From Tretioscincus oriximinensis (Eukaryota > Chordata > Lepidosauria > Squamata > Gymnophthalmidae): a DNA stretch of 64,000 nucleotides. This document shows positions 51,641 to 62,200 of the stretch, one piece after another. The stretch is taken from contig JAJVDF010000045.1 in assembly GCA_022410635.1 (NCBI GenBank), positions 154,398-218,397 of the forward strand. The letters are read 5' to 3'. Under the pieces are notes generated by a model. The model made no database searches. It saw only the letters and a list, made by a program, of their open reading frames with translations, and had not been told where the DNA came from. Every line of letters starts with the position of its first letter. Position 1 is the stretch's first letter. Position numbers and translations under genes: made by a program.

Positions 51641-53362
51641 ACTTCAGCAATGAACTATATCCCACTTCAAACTAGTCTGGACCAAATATTATCGGAGACC
51701 CATTTAGGGGCATTGGCCAGTGGCGAGGGAGGAAAGCCCAACTGGGATTGCCACTCTTTTCTTATGGTTAGTGTACACTTCAACATCGGGTTACCTATTT
51801 CTAAGGAAATTAAGATTACCATTATGGGAAGTAGCTTCCTCTAACTCAATTTTGGCCCACATAGAATGAGAGGTTGAACAGAGTGAGAGAAATCTTTGAA
51901 GTTGAAAGATGCAAAATATAATGATAAGGAAAGGTATCCTCAACCACCTAATCTCGTAGGTCTTTGATGTAAAGGGGAACTAAAATTCAATAGAAACAGN
52001 GACATAGATCAGTGAAGATTAACAGCATGGTTTCATGGGAAATATAGACAGATTCATGGAGAAAAGAAGCAATTTCTTTGTAGATTAGGGCAGCAATCTT
52101 ATAGCATTATATGTAGACATAGCAGCAGTTTGAATGCACGCAACTTTAGAGAATCTTTGGACAAGGATTATAAAAGTTTTTAGTTAGACATTAAATATGT
52201 CTAAACATTTTGTTCTGCTGTTGTGATTGCAGACTATTTTCATCAAGAATTTATAAGATTATCCTAAATTTACAAATTTTCTCTCCTTTTTAGTTAACCA
52301 GAGTTAACATTTATAAACGTTTTGTGATTCACAACAGGATTATCTCAAATCCAAAAGCTACTTGGATTGTTTTGAAAGCAATGCAGTTGGATATTCAAGT
52401 AAGAAAAAAGTTTGCAAAATTTATGGCTGCTGTTAGCAAAGCAGACAAAAGATTAGGACAAAGCTTAGCAATTTGTTAGGAAAATGAATATGAATGTCTA
52501 GAAATAGCCTGGCATTTCTCCCAGGACAAAACAAAAGGAAAAGAAGTTGAGAAAATAGCTTTCTTCCAATGAAGTTGGAAAAGCTGTTGATGGGAATAAA
52601 AAAACGCAAATAAACTGCTACTGATTGACAGTCTAACCTTAGAAAGATTAAAGGAAGCGTAGCCACACCTAATATGCTTCTGAATAAAAGGATTTAAGAG
52701 GGCTATTTTCAGTTGGAGTTTAAAAAGTAGCTAGGTCTGCTGTGAAATAAATTTGAACTATCACCATTTTCCAAAGTATCCGTCAACATAAAGCTTTAAA
52801 ACATTTAAGCACAACAAAATCCCACACATATTGGATTGATTAAAGTTTTCTGCTGCAATTGGTTTTCCAATTTTGATGTCAGTGCAACTGAACCGGGGAA
52901 GGAGATAGGTATGTGAACTGCATGCCGTCACTTTAAGAGGAGCTCAGCTGTCATATTTCTCTTTTTATACAGGAAGAGAAACACTACAGAGGACATTGCC
53001 ATGCGACTTTTGCCAAAGACTTATTTGCTTCTTTAACTAGATACTAATATTGCCAGTGGATTTAACAGCACTGATTTGGGATGAAATTTGCTTTCAATAT
53101 TTTGAGTACAAATTAAATATCCATGTAGAAGCTAAAGACATATTAGAATAGAAGTCACAGACAGGGGATATTCCCACCAAAGCATTTTATTTCTGAAATT
53201 GCTTCTTTGACCTAACCTGTTTTTTGTGCTATGATATGTGCTATTAATCCCTCTTAGTCCTGAAGAACTGAAGTTGGATTAAAATCCATGATAATGAAGC
53301 TAAAGCCTTGCCCACATACCTATGTTTAAACCTTTAGTCCTGAAGAATAAGTTTAATCTGTT

Positions 53363-53468
53363 TTTTCCTGGGCTACACAAAGATTTTCCTGGGCTACACA
53401 AAGATTTGAATCTGTAGTCCTGGTGAAGTTCCTTCAGTCCTTCAGCCGAATCTTTGTGTAGCCCAGGG
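53363..53468. repeat. Tandem 21-bp duplication with inverted partner
   Basis: ttttcctgggctacacaaaga is duplicated at 53363-53383 and 53384-53404. Its reverse complement aatctttgtgtagcccaggg occurs at 53449-53468, giving a long hairpin 9 bp before the mariner-like element. Confidence 0.8.
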
Positions 53469-53476
53469 CCTATATA

Positions 53477-53670
53477 CAGGGTGCTTCAAAAATGTATAAA
53501 CACTTTGAACTTCCATAGAAAATTTATTTACTNTTCTACAAAGTTAAATTACTATTCGATTATGCTGCCACCTGGTGAAGAAATATGACATTAGCGGGAT
53601 TTCCTGAAATTTAACTTTGTAGAACAGTGTGGCCTGTTCAAAGTGTGTATACATTTTTTGAAGCACCCTG
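53477..53670 (+). mobile_element. Tc1/mariner-like MITE
   Basis: 194 bp, inverted ends CAGGGTGCTTCAAAAATG and CATTTTTTGAAGCACCCTG, TA duplications at 53475-53476 and 53671-53672. The right side runs into a (TA)n stretch to about 53690. One N inside. Confidence 0.88.
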
Positions 53671-54003
53671 TATATATATATATATATATACAGGGTATAC
53701 AGGCTATAGAAATTAGGTTATTGAGGAACATTTAGAGTCAGAGTAATCCATTATTGCTTTCCAGATTTTCTGGAATGACATGGCTCCCATAATTTTTGAA
53801 AACTGGCATGAAAAAATACTGAAGAATAACTTGACAACCACACAGAAAAAAGAACACACTGAAATTGCCTTTATTGGCCTAGATAGGAACATTAGCTGCT
53901 ACATGCAAACACTCCTAAGTCTATGTAACGCTAATTTGACTGTTTGCCTCCATTTGACATGTCAACATGCATTGTGTTACAAATACCACTTTAGAATTAT
54001 AAG

Positions 54004-54146
54004 TTTCAAAGAAACAGCTGTGTTAATCTGGGTCCAGAAAATCAAGCAAGGTGTGTTGTAGCAGCACTTCAGACTAACAAGAAATAGGATTTGATGAAGT
54101 AGACTTCCCTATGAAAGCTCATGCTGTCCAACTTATTCCTTGTTGG
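54004..54146. mobile_element. Decayed Penelope-like element
   Basis: Contains aagaaacagctgtgttaatc, gcagcacttcagactaacaag and gaagtagacttccctatgaa, matching one half of the family, strongly diverged. Confidence 0.5.
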
Positions 54147-54639
54147 AATTATATAGCATCTTATTGAAAATGTTGTCTTCTGTTGCTGCCACTTGAAGTG
54201 TTTTCATTGGCATGAACAGCCAATGCTGAGACATCAAGTAGGTTTTGTGAAACTAAAAACCCTGGTCTGGCCACATACATGTGCCTTGAAGAACTGGACG
54301 AAACCAGTGAAAAGCACATTTTTTCCACTGTTTTAATCATTTTATCAGGATTCAACTCAAGATGGTTTAAAAGAATGTGCTATACACAAGCATCACTGAA
54401 GTGGAAATCCCTGAAATACCTACTTACTGCCCAAAGTAGAAATGTTGCTGATGACAAGATTTTGTCTTTTGCGCCACCTCAGCTTCTAAGTGGGCATTCT
54501 GTGGGGCCCCAAAAAAGTATTAAATTTCTGCATGGGGTAACTCCAGTCTGTTTAATCATTACAGCTTTCGAAACATCTTCAGCCCTTAAGAATTGGACTA
54601 AAACCCAGAAAAGTTGGTATTTTTTTCTTCCGATAATGG

Positions 54640-54785
54640 CCCTGTCCACATTGAGCCTTAGTCCCGCTTCTATCTTGGGAAAGAGCTTGGCCATNTGCAT
54701 GCCATAGCCCACTCTAGCATGTGGATGGCANACCCCGATCCTGAGGTGTAGCCCTGAATACGGCTCAGCGCGGACAAGGCCAATG
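54640..54785. mobile_element. MITE with GGCC(C/T)TGTCC ends (Harbinger-like)
   Basis: Left end ggccctgtccacattgagcc and right end ggctcagcgcggacaaggcc are inverted repeats, flanked by AAT on both sides (3-bp duplication, as in PIF/Harbinger). The interior holds a tagcatgtggatggc hairpin. Two Ns. Confidence 0.55.
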
Positions 54786-54801
54786 TCCAGTTCTTCAGGA
54801 C

Positions 54802-54866
54802 TGTTGACTTATTTATTAATTTTAGGAATTTATATCCCGCCTTTCACCAAAGCTCAGGGTGGGTAA
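54802..54866 (-). mobile_element. SINE/LINE tail fragment
   Basis: tttattaattttaggaattt then atcccgcctttcaccaaagc and ctcagggtgggtaac, a common tail module in squamate SINEs, in reverse orientation. Confidence 0.5.
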
Positions 54867-54879
54867 CAGGAAATTAAAA

Positions 54880-55096
54880 TCAATTTCAGAGAAATAGCCG
54901 TGTTAGTCTAGCAGAAAGTCCAGCAAAAGAGCTAGCAGCACTTTGAGACTGAGAAAAAGTGGGCGGCATAAGCTTTCGTAGACACGTCTATTTCTTCAGA
55001 TGCATCTGAATAGCACCTAAAGAAGTAGACGTGTCTACGAAAGCTTACGCCACCCACNTTTCTCAAGTTAGTCTCAAAGTGCTGCTAGCTCCTTTG
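54880..55096. mobile_element. Penelope-like fold-back element with 13-bp TSD
   Basis: Begins tttcagagaaatagccgtgt, a palindromic body around cagatgcatctgaatagc, ends agctcctttg. Flanked by caggaaattaaaa at 54867-54879 and 55097-55109. Lies at the edge of the SCUBE2 CpG island. Confidence 0.85.
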
Positions 55097-55422
55097 CAGG
55101 AAATTAAAAGTAACACAAAGAACACATTAGTAAAATGTTTTAAAGCGCCACAGCCTTCCCACCCGCCGACCCTCCCTTCCTGGAAGGGCAGAATGCAGAG
55201 GAGTGCTGGGAATCACGTGCCTGGCTGAAGAGGAACATTTCGAACCAGGCTTCGAAAGCTACACGCTGCAGGTGCCTCTGGCAGCCTCTAGAGGGCGGCT
55301 GTCCCAAGCGGGGAGCGAGAGGAGCCACTTCGTCCTGCCCCACTGCATTTCGGGAGGAACTTTCTCCCGCCGGGGTTGGGATTTGTAGTGCAGGGGAGAA
55401 GGCGCGCCTGGCCTCCAGGCTC

Positions 55423-55429
55423 TATAAAA
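55423..55429 (+). promoter_or_regulatory. Candidate TATA box
   Basis: TATAAAA in an otherwise GC-rich context, about 700 bp before the SCUBE2 ATG. If used, transcription would start near 55450-55460 and give a long leader. A TATA-less start closer to the ATG is equally possible in a CpG island. Confidence 0.3.
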
Positions 55430-55544
55430 AGACAGGCAGGTCGCTGCTGAGGGAGACTGGGCGCTAGAAAATAGGTAGCGCCGGCCTTTGGGCTTCGAAG
55501 CTCCTGCTAGCCGCTGACGGCACGTGTGAGCGCGTGGGTGCTTG

Positions 55545-55564
55545 CGACCGACCGACCGACCGAC
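55545..55564 (+). repeat. (CGAC)5 microsatellite in CpG island
   Basis: Five perfect CGAC units upstream of SCUBE2, in or near the presumed leader. Confidence 0.9.
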
Positions 55565-55617
55565 CTGAGTTCCCGCCTTTTCGGGGGCACGAGGTGCCAC
55601 AGGCCCCATCCTTGCGG

Positions 55618-55748
55618 AGCCGTATTCTGGGTCACAACTCGGGACAGAGCTTGGCCATCCACATGCCAGTGTAGACTATGGCAGGCCCCATTCGGGGCCT
55701 GCCATAGTCTACACTAGCAATGTAGTTGGCAGGCTCCTATTCCGAGGG
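55618..55748. mobile_element. Harbinger-like MITE copy with perfect 22-bp hairpin, SCUBE2 upstream
   Basis: gccgtattctgggtcac ... cttggccatccacatgcc ... ggcaggctcctattccg. Arms 55668-55689 and 55694-55715 are exact reverse complements around a 4-bp loop. GC-rich and inside the CpG island. Confidence 0.6.
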
Positions 55749-56030
55749 ACAGCCCATGAGGAGAAGGCTCCGTGTGGATGCGGCCACCCACCCGCCGGCA
55801 AGCGCGCGCCACAGGCGGGAATAGCCGCAGGGCAGTCGGCGTCCGTTTGCTGCCTGCCGGGCCGCCGAGCAATGAAAGGGAGGGGAAGAGACGGCGGTCG
55901 GGGGAGAGAGCCGTGTCGGGGCGGTCCAGCTGCCCGCGGTCCCCTCCCTCCTTCCCTTGTATGGAGGCACTCAGGCGCGCAAGGCCGGCCCCCGGGGGAG
56001 GCACTCGCAGCGGCGGGCGGCGACCGTAAG

Positions 56031-56054
56031 AGCAGCAGCAGCAGCAGCAGCAGC
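56031..56054 (+). repeat. (AGC)8 trinucleotide tract, SCUBE2 5'UTR
   Basis: Eight perfect AGC units ending 75 bp before the start codon. It lies in the presumed 5'UTR and would be untranslated from the chosen start. Confidence 0.9.
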
Positions 56055-56129
56055 GCGAACTAGTGGCAGGCGCCAGCAGGAGGGACGCGCCCCGCTGCCC
56101 CCAACCCCAGGCACCGGGCGCTCCATGGG

Positions 56130-56241
56130 ATGACGATGGGGTCCTCCGAATCCTGCCGCTCTGTATTGTTGCTGCTGATCACGGTGTCCGCCGCCCCCCC
56201 TGGACAGGTCCGTGCAATGGGGCCGCAGCTCTCCTCCCTCG
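56130..56241 (+). CDS. SCUBE2: SCUBE2 exon 1 (start codon, signal peptide)
   Basis: 112 bp from ATG to donor CTCG/gtcagt. The protein starts [11 protein letters not shown] and continues into a leucine-rich core; cleavage is likely around A-A-P or after V-R-A. A second in-frame ATG lies at 56136. The terminal G joins AT of exon 2 to form the Asp that opens the first EGF domain. Confidence 0.88.
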
Positions 56242-59200
56242 GTCAGTATGCGTCTCTGGGGCGGGGGCGGGGGCGGGGGGGGGGCAGCGTGGTGGGGACG
56301 TTGGCACTGCCCGGCAAAGTGGGGCTGCCCCGCGGAGGAGCTCGGAAAGTTTTGGGGGTATTGGTGGGGTTTTGCCTTCGCCTCACAAATTCCCCAACGA
56401 AGCGGTGTCCGTGGCTACTGTCCCCACTGGGCCGAAATCTGCATCCCCCACATCCCTCATTTAGTCCACTATGAAAGGATATCCCACAATAAAGCTTGGC
56501 TATTCTGGAGTAAATCCCTCCCCACAGTGCTTTCTTATGAAAAGTCCAGTTATAGTGGAATAAATAAGGGATGTGGGGTTGCAGCCTTATTCTGGGCTTT
56601 ACCTCCGAATAGGAGCCTGCCATCCACATGCTAGTGTAGACTATGGCAGGCCCCGGNTGACATGTGGATGGCCAAGTTCTGTCCCGAGATATATCCAGAA
56701 TAAGGCTCAGTATGGACAGGGCTCTAGTGGCACCAAGCTTTGGGGCAGGCAGAGAAGTGGCATTGATTTTAGGGCATTTTCAGCTTGTGTGGATACAGAT
56801 TAGCTGAAAAATTGTAGAATTGCAATAATTTTCAAAGTAGAGTTGGTGCAACAATATGCCTTGTGCAGTGTAAGAACTTTCTAACAAGAGCACAAATGAC
56901 CAATTTGTTTGGCTGTCCAGGTAATTCTAGACTGCAGTTCCTAGAACAAATCATTAAACTTCCCAAGAGAGATTGTTGTAATTGTAGATTTGCACTAGTA
57001 AACTCCATTGAACCCCCTTTCTTCTGAGCAACACATGTATGTAACCCATTCAAAGCTTCCGTGTTGGGGGAGTTTAGCTAAATTCTTGCTCTGACAAAGT
57101 AATACATAATAAAAATTGATTTAACAAATAAATGGAATCATCGCATTGTGACCTGAATTAGTAAGTTGTGTTCAACTGGATCTGACATTTCTCTGAAGTG
57201 ATGTGACATAGAAAACGTTACTGAAAGTTATAATACACGATTGATGTAAAAGTGCATACAGAAGAGAGCAAAGCAAAGAATCTGTTGATTTGGTTGAATT
57301 TAATACACTTGCAGTCCTGTGATTAAAGACTGCTGTACTTTCAATTAGGAGTAAAACAAAATGTTTTGCGTGTGTTTCATAGAAAGGAAAATACCACCAT
57401 AAGAAGAGGGGCATAGATTGGGTTTCTTTATATTCTTTAAGAGATTTTTGTGTCTATCAGTTTTTTGAAAATGCTTTTTAAAAAGAAACCATTTGTGGAG
57501 CATTTTAAACAATTAAATTACCTTGTACATTTATGTGCCACATGTACGTTTTCCATGATTCATATTCAGTTCCTCCTATGTGGTGAGAGAACTAAAAATG
57601 CATACAGTTTTCTTATGGGAGGAATAATAATGGAAGTTGTTTTGGGTTTTGAAGTTTAATTATTTTTTCCTCTTTGGTTATTAACAGGTCCCAAAAACAT
57701 ACACTTGGAAATATGCCTGCTTTAATAGACTGCCTTTATTTTAGATGGGCTTGAGACATCAGAAATAAGGGTATATTATGCATGCTAGTTGTATGTATTT
57801 GTAATAAAGCAGTTTGCTATTAGCTGGAACAGGGTTTGGCCATGTGTCACAATATATTAACTATAAAATAATAGCTAAAAGAGAACGACTAAAAAAAATT
57901 GACAGTGGGTTCAAGGGGGAAATTGAGAATGCCAGTAGCCCCTGAATTTTTGTATGAAAATGCTACTTTCCAAATTCAGAGAAATAGCCGTGTTAGTCTA
58001 GCAGAAAGTCCAGCAAAGGAGCTAGCAGCACTTTGAGACTAACTTGAGAAAAGTGGTTGGCATAAGCTTTCGTAGACACGTCTACTTCTTCAGATGCTGA
58101 GAGACTAATGTCAGGGTCAGGTATTTATAAGAATACCATACACATTTTCCTATAAATACCTGACCCTGACATTAGTCCCTCAGCATCTGAAGAAGTAGAC
58201 GTGTCTACGAAAGCTTATGCCAACCACTTTTCTCAAGTTAGTCTCAAAGTGCTGCTAGCTCCTTTGCTGGACTACTTTCCAAAGGTGCAGATGGATCATT
58301 AAATATTTGGGNAATTGATTAATGGGGTCATTCTGGGGTCATTACTGATTCTGTATTGGCCAGACATCTAGACACTATACCAGCAAGTATAGTGGAACTA
58401 GTCAGGACTTCTTTAATCCCTTCTGGACAGAACTTGTTTAGTTCACACCTGCATGCGGAAAGAAGGCTGGTTAAGTAGTACTGCCCAGTGCAAAATCATT
58501 CTTAGTGTGCCTTTCTCTATTTTGCTTTGCTCCCTTTATTAAATTGATTATGTTTTCCTTTATTTCTAAGATAGCCAGAAGGAAAAGTGTTTATTCATTG
58601 CCCATGTTTACCTGTGGGATAAATTTACTACTGTTTTACTTAGCAATCTTCCCCCTCAGCCCTAGCAACATGGATATAGTTGATTTTAATAGGGTTCTTT
58701 CAAGAAGGGACCTCTTTCTGCACTATGTCCTGAAATACCACACATGCAGGTGCAATCTATGGCAGGCGTCAAGAGGTGCCAGTGTAGTTTCCACTGGCCT
58801 CCCTTCTCATCACCAAATATTCAACATCACTTCTGGTGGTTTGTCTCATTCAGAAGTCAGAAAATGAATGGCGATGGTCAATTGTGGTGAACAGAATGTG
58901 TGACTCAGTACCTAATCATTACAATCTGGAGCTTTCAGGTATATACATTTAGGAGCTTCATTGAGCAATCAGACTGTGACATTCTTTAGTAACTGAAGGT
59001 TTGAACCAGTCTAAGTAAAAAGGGAACAGCTTGAATTTTAAATTTATGTCTGACACTGGTGGGCCCAAAAAACCCAGTTTAGTACTGATAACTTAATAAG
59101 TAAATCTGCACTTGTCTCAAAAGTGGAACAAAATGCCTCTTGTAAAAATATTGTGGATAGACTTAAGGACATTGTTCATTGTTGTGAAAGTCACCTTGGA

Positions 59201-62200
59201 ATCAAAACTCATAATCCTTAGGAAAAACAGAAGGCTCATTTATAAGTTCTGAAATGAAACAGTTAAATGATTGGCATGAGTCCTTTCATCTCCTTAAAAC
59301 TACCCTGCTTTGGAAAGAGATCTTATAGAATTGCCAACCATAGATGGTTCCAATGAAACCACGCACTAGAAAGCCTAGTGATGCTAAAATAAAAAATCCA
59401 AACCGTTAATTTGGTGCTGTTTAGTAGGATGAACATCATCAGTGGTGACTGTTTTACTTTTCTATAGTTTTCTTGTGACTTTTTTTTTTTGTAAACTACA
59501 CTAAATCCTCTGAACTCTATAGTCTATAGAGGATTGGCTAAATAGTAATGCACAGTCTCATATCACTTTCTGCACTGGGTATTATTACAGATTATATCTG
59601 GGAATAGGACCATGTTATGGAGATTATTATAGGTCCTGAGCATGGCCTGCCATAGTCTTCCCTAGCATGTAGATACCGTGATCCTATTCCATGACTATTC
59701 TGGAATAAAGGCTTAATTTTTCATGAGAAGAATTTGTTTCTATAAATTGCATTTGAGTAAGATCAACACATCATCCTCCAATCATATGTTAAAGTAATCT
59801 TTGTAATAAAATTCTGTTAGGATCGCTCCGGTATATATGAGTTATTTTCTATACTTTTCATGTTTCATTTATCTTTTTGCAGATGTGGATGAATGTACCC
59901 AAGGGTTTGATGATTGTCACCCAGATGCATTTTGTCAAAATACTCCTAAATCATACAAGTGCACATGTAAACCAGGTTTCAGTGGTGAAGGAAAGACATG
60001 CAGAGGTATAAGTATTGAATCTTTATTATGTCACAGTTTTTAAGGCTATGGGCGTTTAGAGCTAGATGTTTTCTTTACACATTCTCCATACAAAAGATTG
60101 GTTTATTTATAATTTCTTGTTTTTATGTCATAGTGCTACTTTGATTGTCTTTTAATCCAAAATCTTATATCCTCTATTTTCTTTTAGCGTTAGTCTTATT
60201 ATTTTTAATAGTATATATATATATTTAATCATGTACATACCTTTCTTTCTTGAATTTATGCTCAACCTTTTCTTTTTTGAGCCAAATGTCCAATTTCTGA
60301 AATAATTTTTGGCTCTCATAAGTTCTTATTTCTGTTAACAATACTGATTCTCTCTTGATATCTTCTTTGGTCTGTTTTATGTTTCCTAATAAAGATTTTT
60401 GATCATTAAATAAACTTGGAAGATGACTTCTCCATTCACATTCCTTTTCCCTCAGCATCGTTATTCCCCTCTTTCCCAAGGGCAGATTATAGTGAATTCA
60501 TAGGCAAACATCACAGCTAAGTCATCTTTAAAATGTTTTATTAATGTGGATTTCTTGTTTCTTGGTTTTCTGTTACCTGTCCTGGGATCAGTGGTGTAGA
60601 TCGGGATATAAATTGCCAAATAAATAAATAAATAAAATAAGGTAATGAGAAAAACCTAGGTTGCATCCAGATGCTAGTTGTTATATTAAAACTGAGTAAT
60701 GGGGCACGAGGTCCAGGCCAGCGGTGACAGACAGCCATTGGTCAGGGGACTGGTGGTAATGCCACTAATCCTCTATCCAAAACAGTTCCAGCATGGTGAC
60801 GTTGGTGGGACATCACTGCTGCTGTGGGAACCCATATGTCTTGATAGTTGAATAAGTAAGCAAGATCTAAACGCAGCCTTAGTGAATGAAAGAACTTTGA
60901 AAATCAGTAAAGATTGTACAACAGTACACTCTATATATAATCAATCTATAGTTGGTTACTTTTAGAAGCTACCCTTGAGTTAGATTTTTAAAATTGGGAA
61001 GTACTGAAAACATTGACAAATCCTTTCTTAAAAGGAGAAATTATTCAATGTAAGCCAACTTTAAATACCACAAACTGTCATTTAGTTGACATGATTTTTT
61101 TATGATTCAGTTTTTTTTATTTGAATGTTCATTTTCAGAGTGACCTTAGACTAAAAACTGATGATCAACCTAACTGATTTCATAAGGATTTTAATGACGA
61201 TCATATGAGAAACAGGAGGAACTATGTTTGCTCCATCAAGATTTTTAGCGGAGACCTGAGGGATAGATAGTCATTTCCTATCTGAAGGCTTCCCAGAGAT
61301 ATTTAGTTGCTTGAGGCAAGAGCAGTTACTGTATTAGATGTTCTCTGATGTACACTACTTGTTTTCTCACATTAAAAGTAAATAATAAAACTTTAGATTT
61401 TACTTTGTGTATGTATTGTAAAGGAAAGTAACTTAAAATGAAGAAATAAAAGATTTCTATCAGTATCATTTGGAGTTTTTGGCTGTGGCCTGAAGCAGTC
61501 TCTGGTTTCCAGGCATCATACCCTACTGATATTTATCTGAGCTATGTCTTCGATCCAGTGTATCTGGTATTTGGATTACCTCAGTACTGATCACAATTTC
61601 AGCTCCATAATCCAGTTATATTTTAAGGTGTGATCATGTAAGAAGCCTGTTGGGAATGGTACCCAAACATTCCTGGGCTGGCAGAAAGAGAGTTCCCTTT
61701 TTCCTCACTGACCAATATCTGTCCTTGGAGGCTGTGAAGATGGGCAGTACCATCACTACCCTATTTTCCTCTTCACCTTACTACCTATTTTTTCAGTCAT
61801 CCTTTTTTAAAGAAAATATACCATCAGTCTTCACAGATGTACAACTTTGCAGTTTCAAAAGCTGGGCCCCACTTTTTTCCCATGGATCTCTTTAATGTTT
61901 TCTGCTCCTCTACCTTTGGTGAGATAGTTGTCTCCTTTTCTCTTTTTTCTTGTTAAAAGTATTATTTCTCCCCTCAAATTACACAATTCTAAAACCTGAA
62001 CAGAGTACACAATAAACATTCACAGTGCCACTGTAGCAAGAGTACAAACAAAATTATACAAGCATTCAAAATCCCTAATAACTATATTGGGGAACAGTGG
62101 AAGATATGGTTTAAACAGCTAGGGGCAAGTCTGGGATAGAAGCAATGTTTATAGAAGATGGAGCAGCATAGAGAAAAACCTGTAGAAGCTTATTGGTGAG

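Larger units (their letters stand above)
55140..56460 (+). promoter_or_regulatory. SCUBE2: CpG island / SCUBE2 promoter, 5'UTR and exon 1 region
   Basis: A sharp rise in G+C and CpG frequency above the A+T-rich surroundings, ending just inside SCUBE2 intron 1. It holds a TATA-like box (55423-55429), five CGAC units (55545-55564), an (AGC)8 tract in the presumed 5'UTR (56031-56054), GC-boxes and the SCUBE2 start. Long open frames on both strands in this island come from GC richness, not genes. Confidence 0.8.

Noticed and set aside
53671..53692. (TA)n as a regulatory TATA cluster
   Set aside because: It is a dinucleotide expansion at the TA target site of the mariner-like element.
55140..56634. 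Many long open frames on both strands of the CpG island as additional genes
   Set aside because: GC-rich DNA is poor in stop codons. The frames overlap each other, include (AGC)n and CGAC repeats, and show no domain; only the SCUBE2 signal-peptide frame connects to a downstream exon.
57975..58271. Fold-back repeats classed as DNA-transposon MITEs
   Set aside because: Target-site duplications of 11-13 bp, differing in sequence and length, and the GIY-YIG remnant in the longer copy, favour Penelope-like retroelements.
58505..58867. 120-aa frame in SCUBE2 intron 1 as a gene
   Set aside because: No recognised family, no splice partner, isolated inside an intron.
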